Source: Nemertoderma westbladi (Eukaryota > Xenacoelomorpha > Nemertodermatida > Nemertodermatidae). From it: DNA of 64,000 nt. The DNA lies in contig JAUCBJ010006599.1 in the NCBI GenBank assembly GCA_032718475.1, positions 1 through 64,000 of the forward strand. Reading direction: 5' to 3'. Numbering within the stretch: position 1 is the first letter of the stretch; each line of letters begins with the position of its first letter. Positions 33,478-43,382 of the stretch are shown here, piece after piece. The notes beneath the pieces were generated by a model. That model was not told the DNA's origin. It worked only from the letters and a program-made list of their open reading frames with translations, and searched no databases. Made by a program: the position numbers and the translations under genes.

Positions 33478-34017
33478 TCCTATTGATCCATTTTTAAAAT
33501 ATAATATTCTTAGCAAAACATGAAATAGTCCTCATATTGAATATAGACTTAATTAAACTAAACATAGTTTTTTTTTCACAATTGTAGTAAACTTGGACAG
33601 TTATAATTGTTTTCTGCCATTGAATGATGGCTGGGGCCTGGTGGTTTTCTACTAGGCCTACAGTATACTACCACGGCCCCATATTAATTATTATCGCAAA
33701 ATACCAGCCACATTATACACTGTTAAAAAAATGTAAATTTCGAACTAAGTTCGTTATAGTGAAATTGTTTTCACAACTTTTTTAAGGTGATACAACGCAA
33801 AATTATTGTATTAAAATGTAAATGTTAATCTCACAGAAAAGCTAGTGTCATTTACCACAATTTTGTTAAAGTATAATATATAGTATAATAAATATATTTT
33901 CACCTGAAAAATTTTACTGTAAAATGTAAACTACATAATTTATATTTTAACAAGAAAACATTTAAGCAAACCTCAGCAACTATATGATGATTGAAACTAA
34001 CATTTTTGGTGCATTTT
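33478..34017. repeat. Right half of interrupted repeat X, then AT-rich DNA
   Basis: 33478-33730 aligns with 47978-48240 (TCCTATTGATCC, ATAATATTCTTAGC, AAACTTGGACA, ACCAGCC-CATTATAC blocks). With 21060-21139 it reconstitutes one copy of repeat X. 33731-34011 is AT-rich with no gene. 34012-34017 (CATTTT) is the left target duplication of the next element. Confidence 0.8.
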
Positions 34018-34173
34018 TATGGGGCGCCGTTTGGGCCAAAAATAAAAAAAACATATTATATTAAAAAGTTATAATGGTATGTTTTTTTATCTTGCCGTTT
34101 GGGCCAAAAGTTGTAATGGTATGTTTTTTTATCTTGCCGTTTGGGCCAAATATAGCTGAGAGGGAAATTTGAA
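34018..34173 (+). repeat. Left terminal inverted repeat
   Basis: About 156 bp. After the first 60 bp it contains tandem copies of a roughly 42-bp block ending in CTTGCCGTTTGGGCC; three GCCGTTTGGGCC motifs in all. It ends around AGAGGGAAATTTGAA. Confidence 0.93.
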
Positions 34174-34516
34174 TTATCAATTTCTATATACTGTATTTAG
34201 CAATTCAATTATCATCATACAGTCATACCTGTGAGCCTGTCTGCCTACATGATTGTGGATTGTATTTACACACGGTACCGTATCGCTGTAGGAGTGGACT
34301 TTAGGCTTACCTCCGCTGTATGGCTGTATGGGCCTTGGCCTACCGGTACTCATATACTGTCACTGGGTAATGCTGTAATGTAGCGTTAGGCTGTTAGGTA
34401 CAAATCGGTATACTTTAGGCCCTGTAGCGTTACACGTACACCTTGTGCTTGTGTTAGACATACATCTTGTGGTCCACAATCTTGCAATACTGACTGACTG
34501 AGGCATTAATGTCAGA

Positions 34517-35722
34517 ATGTCGGCACACGGGCGGCCCCGAACTTCAGTTAGTGACGATCAGCTTCGCTATTTAAGAACTGTACAAAGGTTTACAACTAAG
34601 AATATTTCCAATATTATGAACGTATCGGAAAGGACGATCAAACGACGATGTTCCAGTTTAGGTTTTACCAATCAACGATTCACCCAAATATCGGATGACA
34701 GACTGGATCAACACATTAGCGAAATTCTTTCAGATACACCCAATATAGGAGAAGTTTATTTGGCTGGAGCATTGCGTTCTATCGGAATAAATGTACAGCG
34801 ATGGAAGCTCAGGGAACGAATGGATATTTTAGATCCAATAGGTCGAGCTTTTCGAAAAAGTAAAGCAGTTAAACGGCGGGTTTATTTTGTGAAAGGTGCC
34901 AATCACCTATGGCACGTGGACTCAAACCACAAACTTATAAACTGGCGTTTCGTTATCCACGGAATTGTCGATGGTTACAGCAGAATGGTAGTCGGATTTC
35001 TCTTCTGTGACAACAATCGGTCGGAAACAGCGCTAAAGAATTTTAAAGACGCTGTTTCAAAATACGGGCTACCGCTTCGAGTGCGAGGTGATTTAGGTGT
35101 AGAGAATTTTGAAATCGCGCGTTTTATGTTAGATTCTCGGGGACTTGGTAGAGGAAGCTACATTGGTGGTAGAAGCGTACATAACACTAGGATCGAACGC
35201 CTGTGGGGTGAAGTGAATCGAGTTGTTAGCAATACCTATAAAGCAGTTTTCATCCGCCTGGAAGAAGATGGAGAACTCGATCGAAACAACGAGATACATA
35301 TATTCATATTGCACTACATTTATACTCCACGTATCAGGAAATCCCTTGATCGCTTACTTGGGGAGCTAAATAACCGCAGTGTGAGTACAGGGGGCATGAA
35401 GACACCTAACCAGATGTGGTGTGAAAGTGTATTATTGGATGCAGGTCTAGAATTCAGGAATACGAACTGTGCAGAGGGAAGCGCTGCTGCTGGTGGAGGT
35501 CTAGAGGATGAAACTGTGCAAGAGATAATTTCATACACTGGAGAAGAAGAAGTTGAAATAGAACCGAGTGGGTTATCTGAAATAGTAGTCCCTGAATTAA
35601 CTTACGAGCCTCAGATGGTATTGGTCCAACTGCTACAAGAAATTAACCCATTGGCCGAAGACAATAACTTTGGAATGGAGTTATATAAGCGGGCAATAAG
35701 TATTGTTGTTAATCACTCTTAA
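34517..35722 (+). CDS. DDE integrase-like transposase
   Basis: 401 residues from ATG 34517. Residues 12-48 look like a helix-turn-helix DNA-binding region ([12 protein letters not shown]...SERTIKRR). A second helical region follows (65-115), then a retroviral-integrase-like catalytic core. Candidate catalytic residues are D135 ([10 protein letters not shown]), D192 (VRGDLGVEN) and E227 ([11 protein letters not shown]), with 56 and 34 residues between them, close to the D-x(~58)-D-x35-E of the rve family. The protein would cut and join the transposon ends. The C-terminal 100 residues are acidic and unassigned. It lies 344 bp inside the left TIR. The frame is intact with no obvious intron. Proteins of this type are often annotated in animal genomes only as an integrase core domain protein. 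Confidence 0.87.
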   Translation: MSAHGRPRTSVSDDQLRYLRTVQRFTTKNISNIMNVSERTIKRRCSSLGFTNQRFTQISDDRLDQHISEILSDTPNIGEVYLAGALRSIGINVQRWKLRERMDILDPIGRAFRKSKAVKRRVYFVKGANHLWHVDSNHKLINWRFVIHGIVDGYSRMVVGFLFCDNNRSETALKNFKDAVSKYGLPLRVRGDLGVENFEIARFMLDSRGLGRGSYIGGRSVHNTRIERLWGEVNRVVSNTYKAVFIRLEEDGELDRNNEIHIFILHYIYTPRIRKSLDRLLGELNNRSVSTGGMKTPNQMWCESVLLDAGLEFRNTNCAEGSAAAGGGLEDETVQEIISYTGEEEVEIEPSGLSEIVVPELTYEPQMVLVQLLQEINPLAEDNNFGMELYKRAISIVVNHS

Positions 35723-35840
35723 TCATTTCTCAGTGGGGGGTATAATAATATATATGAAAGAAATATGGCTTCACTTATTATCTCGTGCTGTGCGAATAAT
35801 ATTATTCATTAATAATATATATTAATATTATTCATTAATA
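35723..35840. other. Spacer with AT-rich SINE target
   Basis: Short AT-rich spacer between the transposase stop and the SINE. It ends in CATTAATA, which is repeated after the SINE. Confidence 0.6.
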
Positions 35841-36103
35841 AGCAGCAGCTTGGTCTAGTGGTGACATTACTGGGCTTCCAATTAGGGAGCCCTGGTTCGA
35901 TCCCTAGATGGGGCAGCACTGTTTGGGCACAGTGCTTTAAATGCTGCAGCCTAGCCCAACCCCGGCTTTCATCCTTCAGTGGTCGATAAATGGGAACCAA
36001 GGCAACTTGGGAAACAGAGTGGAAGGGTTTACTGTGGAAGATCACCCATGGTGGTGAACAGGCATTCCTTGGCTTAACGAGCCTAAAAGATTCTCCCAAT
36101 ATC
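35841..36103 (+). mobile_element. tRNA-derived SINE
   Basis: A 263-bp insertion flanked by CATTAATA (35833-35840 and 36104-36111). The head is tRNA-like: box A TGGTCTAGTGG at about 35851 and box B GGTTCGATCCC at about 35895, the internal RNA polymerase III promoter. The tRNA-unrelated body ends in GCCTAAAAGATTCTCCC. It entered the DNA transposon between its two genes, after the transposon itself was in existence. Confidence 0.85.
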
Positions 36104-36368
36104 CATTAATATTAAATATAATTTAAATCTCCGAGCTTTACTCTGCAGATAGGGGGGGAACTGGACGCAATAAAAATTCATCCCTATCCAGGGGAAATTG
36201 GTCGCAAATAACAGATGATTACTCTCAAAAATAAAACTGTGTTCTATTATGTTTAGTTTATTGTTTTGGTTAAAATATCGTGCCACTGTAACCTGCTCCT
36301 TTCCCTAAATTGAGAATTTAACATTGAGGCGGGATATTAAGTCGCCAAGGCGGGTTTTGCGTCGAGTT

Positions 36369-36391
36369 CCCCCCCCCCCCCCCCCCCCCCT
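36369..36391. repeat. Poly-C run
   Basis: About 22 consecutive C. Similar runs occur at 12867, 54110 and 55408, and G runs at 43607, 44390 and 55383. Before it (36230-36310) is a diverged copy of the dispersed motif with TTATTGTTTTGGTTA and TAACCTGCTCCTTTCC. Confidence 0.9.
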
Positions 36392-36593
36392 TTGTCTCTT
36401 ACTCTGTATGTATATATAGGGAAAAATAACAGAAAAAACAATAATTTTTTAATAATCAAAGAATTATCAATCAATTCAATAGAATTATAAAATTAGTTAT
36501 CCCAAATTCAAAGAATTATCAATAAACACTACCGGTAGTTAAAATAACCAATAGTTATGACCCGACTAATAATTATTAAATCCGTTGATATTC

Positions 36594-38594
36594 TCAAATC
36601 AGAGTAAATTCTGGAGACATTAGAATGTCGTCAGTAACCAATTGGAAGAATTTATTGGAATTCGCTGCTAGATACCGAGTATTGAGAGGGAAGTGAATAG
36701 TTTGTGAGCAGGTATCCGCATAGAGCCTCTTAAAACCATCCTGTGGAAGAGATTCATCTTTCTCGAATTCGAGATTACCTTCGAAGTTTGGAAATCTACT
36801 GCCACTTCCAAATTGTAATATATCCGCAAGAAATAAGTATTTCCTGTTGGTGTCTTCAAAATCCGTCTTTAGGTAGTCGGAATCACATGATGGTATATGA
36901 GGTTGATTATTTCCAATTTTAACGAGAAAACGTTGAAATTTGAAGGCCATTTGAGTTTCTCTTTCATGTTCAACAGTCCCTGGGTGTGATTTATACACAG
37001 GCTTAAAACAGTTCTTTACATCTTCTGCAGAAATAACTCTTTGTGTTAATAACGCCTTGGCATCTTCGGGATGCTGCTTTAACACATCAAACACACCAAA
37101 CAATTTCAACCCTTCCCTGAAATTATATATTTCTTCGGCAGTCGAACTAACTAATATATGTTTATAAACAAGCTGCAGAAAACTATGCTTTTCTTGAATA
37201 TCAAAATCAGCGGTTGCTATTCCCATATCAAACCGTTCCTCAAATAGGCCTAAGTTAGCCTTAAAATCTTGCTGAGTAATGGAATTCACAATTGCTTTAA
37301 TTTTACTGAGTCGTTCATCATCTGCAGGAAGTTCTTCAAAATTGGAAGTATGGGGGATTTCCAGTACAGCAGCAGCTAGTGTCGGAGACAAACAATGTGG
37401 ACCTGGTAAATTATTAATAATCGCTAAAGCTACCATGTTGCCAAAATACAAGAACCTATTGAGATTTACTAAATTATGCCTGAAAAGAAGGTTTGGGTAA
37501 GTTCCCCTAAACAGAGATCCTGATTGCTTGGTGAAAAACAAGCTAAACAGCTCTCTTGTTAAACCACCAGTATCTGTGCCACCTTCACCTAGAAACTTGA
37601 CAATAACATTAGGTGAATCGATGTCTTCATCTTCCAGTGTTTCATAAACACTCGTAACAACAGAGCTGCGTGGAACTTCAAATCGTGTAACTTGGTTTAG
37701 AGAATACTTATTAGTCAAACTCGTCATTTTCGCGACAATCCCATCAGCAACTGGGCATTCAATGTGAAATTCCTCACCCTCTTCTGGCTCTTCTTCTACC
37801 AATATCAACGGGTCCATGTCACCTTCGCTCGTCACAAAATCACCATACCTCTCGGGTGGCCTGGTTTCACGTCTGGGCCTACTTGATAGATGCTGGTCGG
37901 TATTCAATTCGTTACTGGTATTACTACAAGACGATTCATAGTACTGAACACGAGTAGATGCCAGTTCAGCTCTTGTCATCTCCTGCTCCGATGCGCATGT
38001 CAACTCATTAGATGGTTTATTACGATCGAAAGTACAACTCAACTCAAACTCTGCATCTTGTTGACAAATTAAGCATTTACTATCAACAAGTTCCTCTAAA
38101 CTTGTAGTTCTTCCACATATGCAAAATGTAGATGTAGATTCATAGGTGGTTTCGGTAATATCAGGGTTAATATCCGAACTACAGGGTTCGGGTACTGGTA
38201 CATTTTCCATGATAAGAGGGATAGTTTCAGTGGGTTTATTCGTAATTGCAATATATAGCGTACGATTGTACTTCTTGAAAACGTTAAAAACGCCCTCACC
38301 ATCTAGAACCGAACCAGGCCCCAGAGTGGATATTGCGTTGAACAATTTTGAATAGCATGCAAGTAGAATAGTACATTGGGATGAGCACAAAGGAACGAAG
38401 GGTACGCTATTGGTAACGGTATGGTCTCTACAGTTCAATTTTTCGTTAAATTTGGAACGGTTGTAGAGTTTATAGTTCAATTCCTGGAAGTCTGGTTGGT
38501 GTTGGCCAGGCAGCCAGGACAGCAGGAGGATGAATCTGTCGTCTATATTGCACTGTACCCGTCGAAATGCAGAGCAATACCCCGAGCTAGGCAT
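36594..38594 (-). CDS. HECT-domain E3 ubiquitin ligase (G2E3-like), transposon cargo
   Basis: The open frame extends to 38651, but the first ATG is at 38594, giving 666 residues. The N-terminal 300 residues contain a Cys-rich segment (FCICGRTTSLEELVDSKCLIC, a possible zinc-binding treble) and an acidic linker. The C-terminal 350 residues are a HECT domain: FLGEGGTDTGGLTREL, then FRHN, YFGNMVALAIINNLPGP, and the C-lobe with catalytic Cys in ADTCSQTIHFP, 38 residues from the end (about 36708-36710). The catalytic cysteine and surrounding Thr are present, so ligase activity is plausible. Closest in style to G2/M-phase-specific E3 ligases that occur in large numbers in invertebrate and fish genomes. 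It lies convergent to the transposase inside shared TIRs, so it moves with the transposon. Role in transposition unknown. Introns were not required to explain the frame. Confidence 0.88.
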   Translation of the reverse strand: MPSSGYCSAFRRVQCNIDDRFILLLSWLPGQHQPDFQELNYKLYNRSKFNEKLNCRDHTVTNSVPFVPLCSSQCTILLACYSKLFNAISTLGPGSVLDGEGVFNVFKKYNRTLYIAITNKPTETIPLIMENVPVPEPCSSDINPDITETTYESTSTFCICGRTTSLEELVDSKCLICQQDAEFELSCTFDRNKPSNELTCASEQEMTRAELASTRVQYYESSCSNTSNELNTDQHLSSRPRRETRPPERYGDFVTSEGDMDPLILVEEEPEEGEEFHIECPVADGIVAKMTSLTNKYSLNQVTRFEVPRSSVVTSVYETLEDEDIDSPNVIVKFLGEGGTDTGGLTRELFSLFFTKQSGSLFRGTYPNLLFRHNLVNLNRFLYFGNMVALAIINNLPGPHCLSPTLAAAVLEIPHTSNFEELPADDERLSKIKAIVNSITQQDFKANLGLFEERFDMGIATADFDIQEKHSFLQLVYKHILVSSTAEEIYNFREGLKLFGVFDVLKQHPEDAKALLTQRVISAEDVKNCFKPVYKSHPGTVEHERETQMAFKFQRFLVKIGNNQPHIPSCDSDYLKTDFEDTNRKYLFLADILQFGSGSRFPNFEGNLEFEKDESLPQDGFKRLYADTCSQTIHFPLNTRYLAANSNKFFQLVTDDILMSPEFTLI

Positions 38595-38651
38595 AGTACA
38601 CAGTCTGACAGTAACGCTGAACTCAATGCTGCTACAATCTGACAATATCAA

Positions 38652-39073
38652 GAATGAATAACTCTGTCGAACCCAGCGCCAGCAGATGGAGGATGAGTAG
38701 GCCTATCGGTATCAGATCTCTCGCCTTTCCGCATGTTTTCGTGCCAGATGCGCATATGGCTGGATGGGGTACCGTTTAACGTACATACGTCAGTACGTAT
38801 TTCTGTATGCTTGTATGTAGTTCCAGTTACCAGTATCAGAGTATATATGAGTGATAGCCTACTGACTGACTGACATCTAAAGCAACAAAGAGTCTAGTCA
38901 CATCACAAGTCCTGAAGTCCATAAGTCAGGCAGTCAGGTGCAGCTGTCAGGAGCTATGAATAGGACATACCGGTAGCGGTAATTCCTTCAGTTCTGCAGT
39001 TAGTCAGTACTGCAGTAAGGGCGGAGGGAGAGGGAGCCTAAAGGCGAAAGGCCTCCATTGTCCATTCTGCCAG
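38652..39073 (-). other. Upstream region of the HECT gene inside the transposon
   Basis: 422 bp between the HECT frame and the right TIR, with no coding evidence. Contains CAGTACGTA/TACTGAC-type short palindromes. It should carry the promoter of the ligase gene. Confidence 0.55.
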
Positions 39074-39270
39074 TTCAAATTTCCCTCTCCGCTATTTTTG
39101 GCCCAAACGGCAAGATAAAAAACATACCATTACAACTTTTGGCCCAAACGGCAAGATAAAAAAACATACCATTATAACTTTTGGCCCAAACGGCAAGATA
39201 AAAAAACATACCATTACAACTTTTTAATATAATATGTTTTTTTTATTTTTGGCCCAAACGGCGCCCCATA
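39074..39270 (-). repeat. Right terminal inverted repeat
   Basis: About 197 bp, the inverse of the left end but with four GGCCCAAACGGC motifs instead of three. One 42-bp block has therefore been gained or lost. Followed by the CATTTT duplication. Confidence 0.93.
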
Positions 39271-40505
39271 CATTTTACCCTATCTAAGTTGTGGAGAAAA
39301 CGATTTGCAATTCTTGTTAAAATAAAAACATATGTTTATGTTGCTATGGAAATAATCTCACTGCGGCACTCCATTGGATAGTTCTCAAGTTTGTACTGTA
39401 ATATTATATGATGACAGAAGGTCAATTATTATTCTAGTAGTGTACAGTACGTTATTGTTCTGATGTTATGTTACCCCTCGATTGTTAGGCCTATACTTTA
39501 GTGACAAATATCACGTTAGAATGGACACCACTCGAAGAGCATCTGAAAAACTTAACAGATGTCTTTCGGACTTGTACTAGGCCGCCTACAAAGATTCGCC
39601 AAAAGCTAACTCACGATCAGGATAGTTGTTTTTTTTAGCGGTTAAGGTAGAAAGTGAAGATTACACTAGAGTAGATTAATATTGCATTTTATTACAGTAG
39701 TGATGTTAAATAATTGGTGTATGGTAAATTACATTGCAATATATTAGTTTGGTATTAACACTTGACATATGTGCGGACCCTTGGTCCTCTCTTAGTGTAC
39801 TAGTCCTTCTAGACTAAATGGAAAATGGAATTTTAATAATTTATGATTCGAATTTTAATGTAACTATTGTAATTCTGTAGGAGCAACATCACACTCAACT
39901 TCAAGATCAGTCTATCAGTGAACCGGGGCGTCGACTGGCGCTCAGCTTGGTGAACAGGAATCTGTTATGTGATGACAGGATCAGGACCGAGGAATCATCA
40001 AGGAAATAGCAAACCACAATATCAGTCGGTGGTTGTATTTCGGTCGCAATTTTTTTATTGCTGTTGCGGCATAATTTTACATTATTGCTGTTGCAGCTGT
40101 CTGTAATTCGAGCTTATCACTTATTTCTATCACCGTTTTAATTATGGTTAAGGTCGCCACTACTGTAAACAACCACATAAAATGAGTTGTAATTCGGTGG
40201 CATTTGGGTGGGCATATGAACGATAACTTCGAGTTAAAAAGTATGTACAATCTTTCATATTTGTAAATTACCGGTATTGTTACTTGCTTTTTTTAACTTT
40301 ATTATACTATCGTACTGTTTGTCAATGAAGACATACAAAGAGGAATCAAAAATACTTGATCTTCTTCAAGTGCTCTGTGCTTCGAGTTAAAATCTGTTGT
40401 GCTTTGATTATACAATCTTTCATATTTGTTAATAAATTATTGTGACTTGTTTTTATAACTTTATGTTACTACCGTACTGTCAGACTAGTTGTCTCTCATC
40501 ACCGT
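39271..40505. other. AT-rich DNA with no gene seen
   Basis: Begins with the CATTTT target duplication. No supported frame longer than 60 codons, and no RNA gene recognised. Confidence 0.6.
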
Positions 40506-40507
40506 TT

Positions 40508-41345
40508 TTCAAAACGAACTTAGATCCTCCAAGGCCTGACTTTGATGAACTTAGATCTTTCCGAACTTAGGTCCTTTCTGGGTGAACTTAGATCCTAACT
40601 AGGTGAATTTAGATCCTAAATAGGTGAACTTAGATCCTAGCTGGGTGAACTTAGATCCTAACTAGGTGAACTTAGATCCTAACTAGGTGAACTTAGATCC
40701 CAATTTATGCTATTAAAAGCCTTTGGTAATCATCATGCTAGTCGCGAAGCGAACTTAGATCCCGCTTTGAAAGCAAAGCAAACTTAGATCTTAGGTGGAC
40801 TTATAGATCCCAATTTATACAATTTCCTTAGCACACGCTAGACAGCTAGAGGAGAAGCGAACTTAGATCCCACGTGTACTGTGCGTGGGCCGCGTTCTAT
40901 CGATATTATAGTGTATTGTACTGTGTTTATTTAAGCATATAAAACTACTTATAATGATCTAATGCAAATAAGTCATACTGTCACACACTCAAAGTAGTTG
41001 CGATCAGTGACTCACCAACAAACTATAATTTGCCAATTATTAGCTGATTAATTGCAATGTATTGGTGGTGGGATCTAAGTTCGCTGCCCTTCAAGCGTGA
41101 TAATATTTACATTACTGTAAGGTCTGCTGGCCTATGTGAATGACATTTCACATTAACAGCTACGGTACAGCAATATATGCAAGGTGGGATCTAAGTTTGT
41201 ATGTTGAGGATCTAAGTTCCTATGGGAAGGATCTAAGTTCCTATGGGAAGGATCTAAGTTAGTATGGGAAGGATCTAAGTTCGTATGGTAAGGATCTATG
41301 TTCACCCAAGATCTAAGTTCGTTCAGGATCTAAGGTGCTCTAGGC
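40508..41345. repeat. Foldback array of the 12-bp motif GAACTTAGATCC
   Basis: About a dozen forward copies of GAACTTAGATCC lie in 40510-40872, several spaced at 21 bp (GTGAACTTAGATCCTAACTA). After a 200-bp spacer, about eight reverse copies (GGATCTAAGTTC) lie in 41080-41340, again mostly at 21 bp with CTATGGGAA spacers. The spacers of the two arms differ, so only the 12-mers are inverted. This is unusual for a simple palindrome. The central spacer contains an ATGCAAAT octamer at about 40962. Confidence 0.9.
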
Positions 41346-41828
41346 TCTAAAGCCGGGGAGGGGAACCGCCAGCAGCCAGTGCAGCAGTGCATAGGCCTAC
41401 TACAGTCGTAACCCCTGAATGTGCGCCTCCTACATCAGTACAGCTAGCACTGTAGCAGTACATAGCTACCATCAATTTGTCACTACATGCAATAGGCCTA
41501 CTGCAATAGGCAGGCAGACTGGCAGATCACTATCTGACTATGGCAGATACTGAGATAGTCCTAGCAATTTACTATACCGGTCAGCCGGTACCTTCAGGGA
41601 GTCAGGCCTGCAGACTGACCGGCAGACCGGTACACGGTAATACTGAATACTGTAATACAGTACCGGTACCTAATACTGTAATACTGTCTGACTGTAATAT
41701 ACTGATATACAGATATAGGCCTAGTTCAGATAACTGAATAATAACCTGCAGACCTGACAGCCTGATACCGGCAGACCGGTAGCTGGATAGGCCTACTGGT
41801 AACTGACTCTATATGCTATAATCTGATA
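41346..41828. other. Upstream region of the sorting nexin gene
   Basis: 483 bp dense in ACCGGT, AGGCCT and TACTGTA palindromes, with no coding evidence. There is no CpG-island character although the following CDS is GC-rich. No TATA box was recognised near the start codon. Confidence 0.5.
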
Positions 41829-43382
41829 ATGGATGATGATAACATTAAACAGGGCCGAGATTCCCCGTTATTTGGGGACGACGACAACCCGAGTAGCGAG
41901 GGGGAGCTATTCGACGACGCGCCGGAGCCAAAAACAACTCCGCGTGCCGACGACCCCGGTGCCGCAAGCGTCTTCCTGGACGCGAAATCTTCGCCGATAG
42001 CGGCCCCCCGACACGATGGCGACGCCGCCACGTTCCCGGCGGAGATCTCCCTGGAGGACGACTCGGAGCCAACTAGTCCGTCGCATCCGGAACCCGCCCC
42101 TACGGCTCCGGTCAGCAGCATCTTCGAGGATTCCAACGAGATGCCGCCAAAACCGGCGGCGCGATTCGTGTCGATAACGACGGACCTCCACAACGGACAC
42201 GCCCCCAGCGATCCCGACGGCCGCTACATCGAGATTTCCGTGACGGACCCGCATAAAGTCGGGGACGGAATGATGTCCTCCTTTATGTCGTACAAAGTAA
42301 CAACGCGGACCAACTACCCCGGGTTCGGAAGTGACACCGAGTTCTCGGTGGAGCGAAGATTCTCCGACTTCCTCGGGTTATACCACCGACTCCTCGCGAA
42401 ACATCTCGACCTCGGACGAATCGTGCCTCCGGCGCCGGAGAAATCCGTCGTCGGAATGACGAAAGTGAAGATGTCCAAGTCGGATGCGCCGACAGAGAAC
42501 GAATCCTCGTGGGAGTTTATCGAACGTCGACGGATGGCCTTGGAGCGATACCTAAACCGAACCGCGATGCATCCCGTACTCCGTGGCGATGCCGAGTTTA
42601 TCGAGTTCCTCCAACGCGAACTCCTTCCAAAGTCGTCCAACTCCGCCGTCTCTGGGAGCAACTTGAAGAAGATGTTGACGAAAGCGGTGAGCGTCGCCGA
42701 GTCGATGATCGGGTCTACGAGCGAGGAGGACGACTGGTTTACCAACTCGCTGCGACACGCCGACCTGATGGAAGGGCAACTCCGCCGGCTGCTCCTCGGG
42801 GTGGAGCAGCTGGTGGAGTCCCGACGGGAGGTCGGCAAGTACTCGGGGCATCTCGCGCGTTCTGTCGCGCTGCTCAGCAACTGCGAAGAGAACGCGACAC
42901 TGCGACGCGCGCTCTCGGTGCTCGCGGACACGCAGGACGCGATCGAGCGCGTCCAAGCGGACCAATCGAACGCGGACTTCTATCTCCTCGCCGAGTTGGT
43001 TAAGGATTACATCGGGTTGATCGGCTCCCTCCGCGAGGTATTCCGTCAGCGGGATAAGTTGTTCGGGAGTTGGAACTCCGCGGAGGCGACGTTGGTGAAG
43101 AAACGCGAGAGCGAGTGTAAGTTACAGATGGCGGGGAAGCAAGATCGCGTGGCCGACGCTCAACGGGAGATCGGCGAGTGGGAAGACAAGGTGAACCGAG
43201 CCCAGGTCGCCTTCGATCTCATCTCCAAGAACATTAAGGAGGAAGTCGCGCGATTCGAAGAATTCAAATCAAAAGATTTTTCTGTTACTATAATTAAGTA
43301 TCTGGAATCTCTCGCCGAGAGTCAGGAACAATTAGTGAAGTCCTGGGAAGATTTCCTACCCGAAGCCAAAGCCATACAATAG
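41829..43382 (+). CDS. SNX1/SNX2-type sorting nexin (retromer SNX-BAR), intronless
   Basis: 517 residues from ATG 41829. Residues 1-125 are a low-complexity acidic, Pro-rich N-terminus as in SNX1/SNX2. Residues 131-265 are a PX domain that binds phosphatidylinositol 3-phosphate, with RRFSDF (177-182), the Pro-rich PPAPEKSVVGMTKVK loop and RRRMALERYL. Residues about 290-517 are a BAR domain, ending KYLESL...SWEDFLPEAKAIQ, the family C-terminus. SNX1/2 dimers with SNX5/6 bend endosomal membrane and drive retrograde tubules. Length matches the family (about 520). Animal SNX1/SNX2 genes normally have many introns; this copy has none. It is strongly GC-rich with frequent CGA, CGG, TCG and GCG codons, in AT-rich surroundings. 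The frame is intact, suggesting a functional retrogene, or else a lineage gene that lost its introns. Confidence 0.93.
   Translation: MDDDNIKQGRDSPLFGDDDNPSSEGELFDDAPEPKTTPRADDPGAASVFLDAKSSPIAAPRHDGDAATFPAEISLEDDSEPTSPSHPEPAPTAPVSSIFEDSNEMPPKPAARFVSITTDLHNGHAPSDPDGRYIEISVTDPHKVGDGMMSSFMSYKVTTRTNYPGFGSDTEFSVERRFSDFLGLYHRLLAKHLDLGRIVPPAPEKSVVGMTKVKMSKSDAPTENESSWEFIERRRMALERYLNRTAMHPVLRGDAEFIEFLQRELLPKSSNSAVSGSNLKKMLTKAVSVAESMIGSTSEEDDWFTNSLRHADLMEGQLRRLLLGVEQLVESRREVGKYSGHLARSVALLSNCEENATLRRALSVLADTQDAIERVQADQSNADFYLLAELVKDYIGLIGSLREVFRQRDKLFGSWNSAEATLVKKRESECKLQMAGKQDRVADAQREIGEWEDKVNRAQVAFDLISKNIKEEVARFEEFKSKDFSVTIIKYLESLAESQEQLVKSWEDFLPEAKAIQ

Larger units (their letters stand above)
34018..39270. 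mobile_element. 5.25-kb DNA transposon with integrase-like transposase and HECT E3 ligase
   Basis: Terminal inverted repeats begin TATGGGGCGCCGTTTGGGCC on the left and end with its reverse complement on the right. CATTTT flanks both sides (34012-34017 and 39271-39276), a 6-bp target duplication. The interior encodes a D-D-E integrase-type transposase (plus strand) and a HECT-domain ubiquitin ligase (minus strand), convergent, with a SINE between them. TAT...ATA ends, 6-bp duplications and an IS3-like core agree with what I recall of the IS3EU superfamily; that name is unverified. Both genes are open, so this may be a recently active copy. Confidence 0.92.

Noticed and set aside
35841-35915. 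A tRNA gene
   Set aside because: Box A and B are present but the body is a 263-bp SINE with target duplications and no cloverleaf was evident.
41845-42965. Long frames antisense to or out of frame with the sorting nexin
   Set aside because: GC-rich coding DNA yields shadow frames; only the PX-BAR frame has homology.
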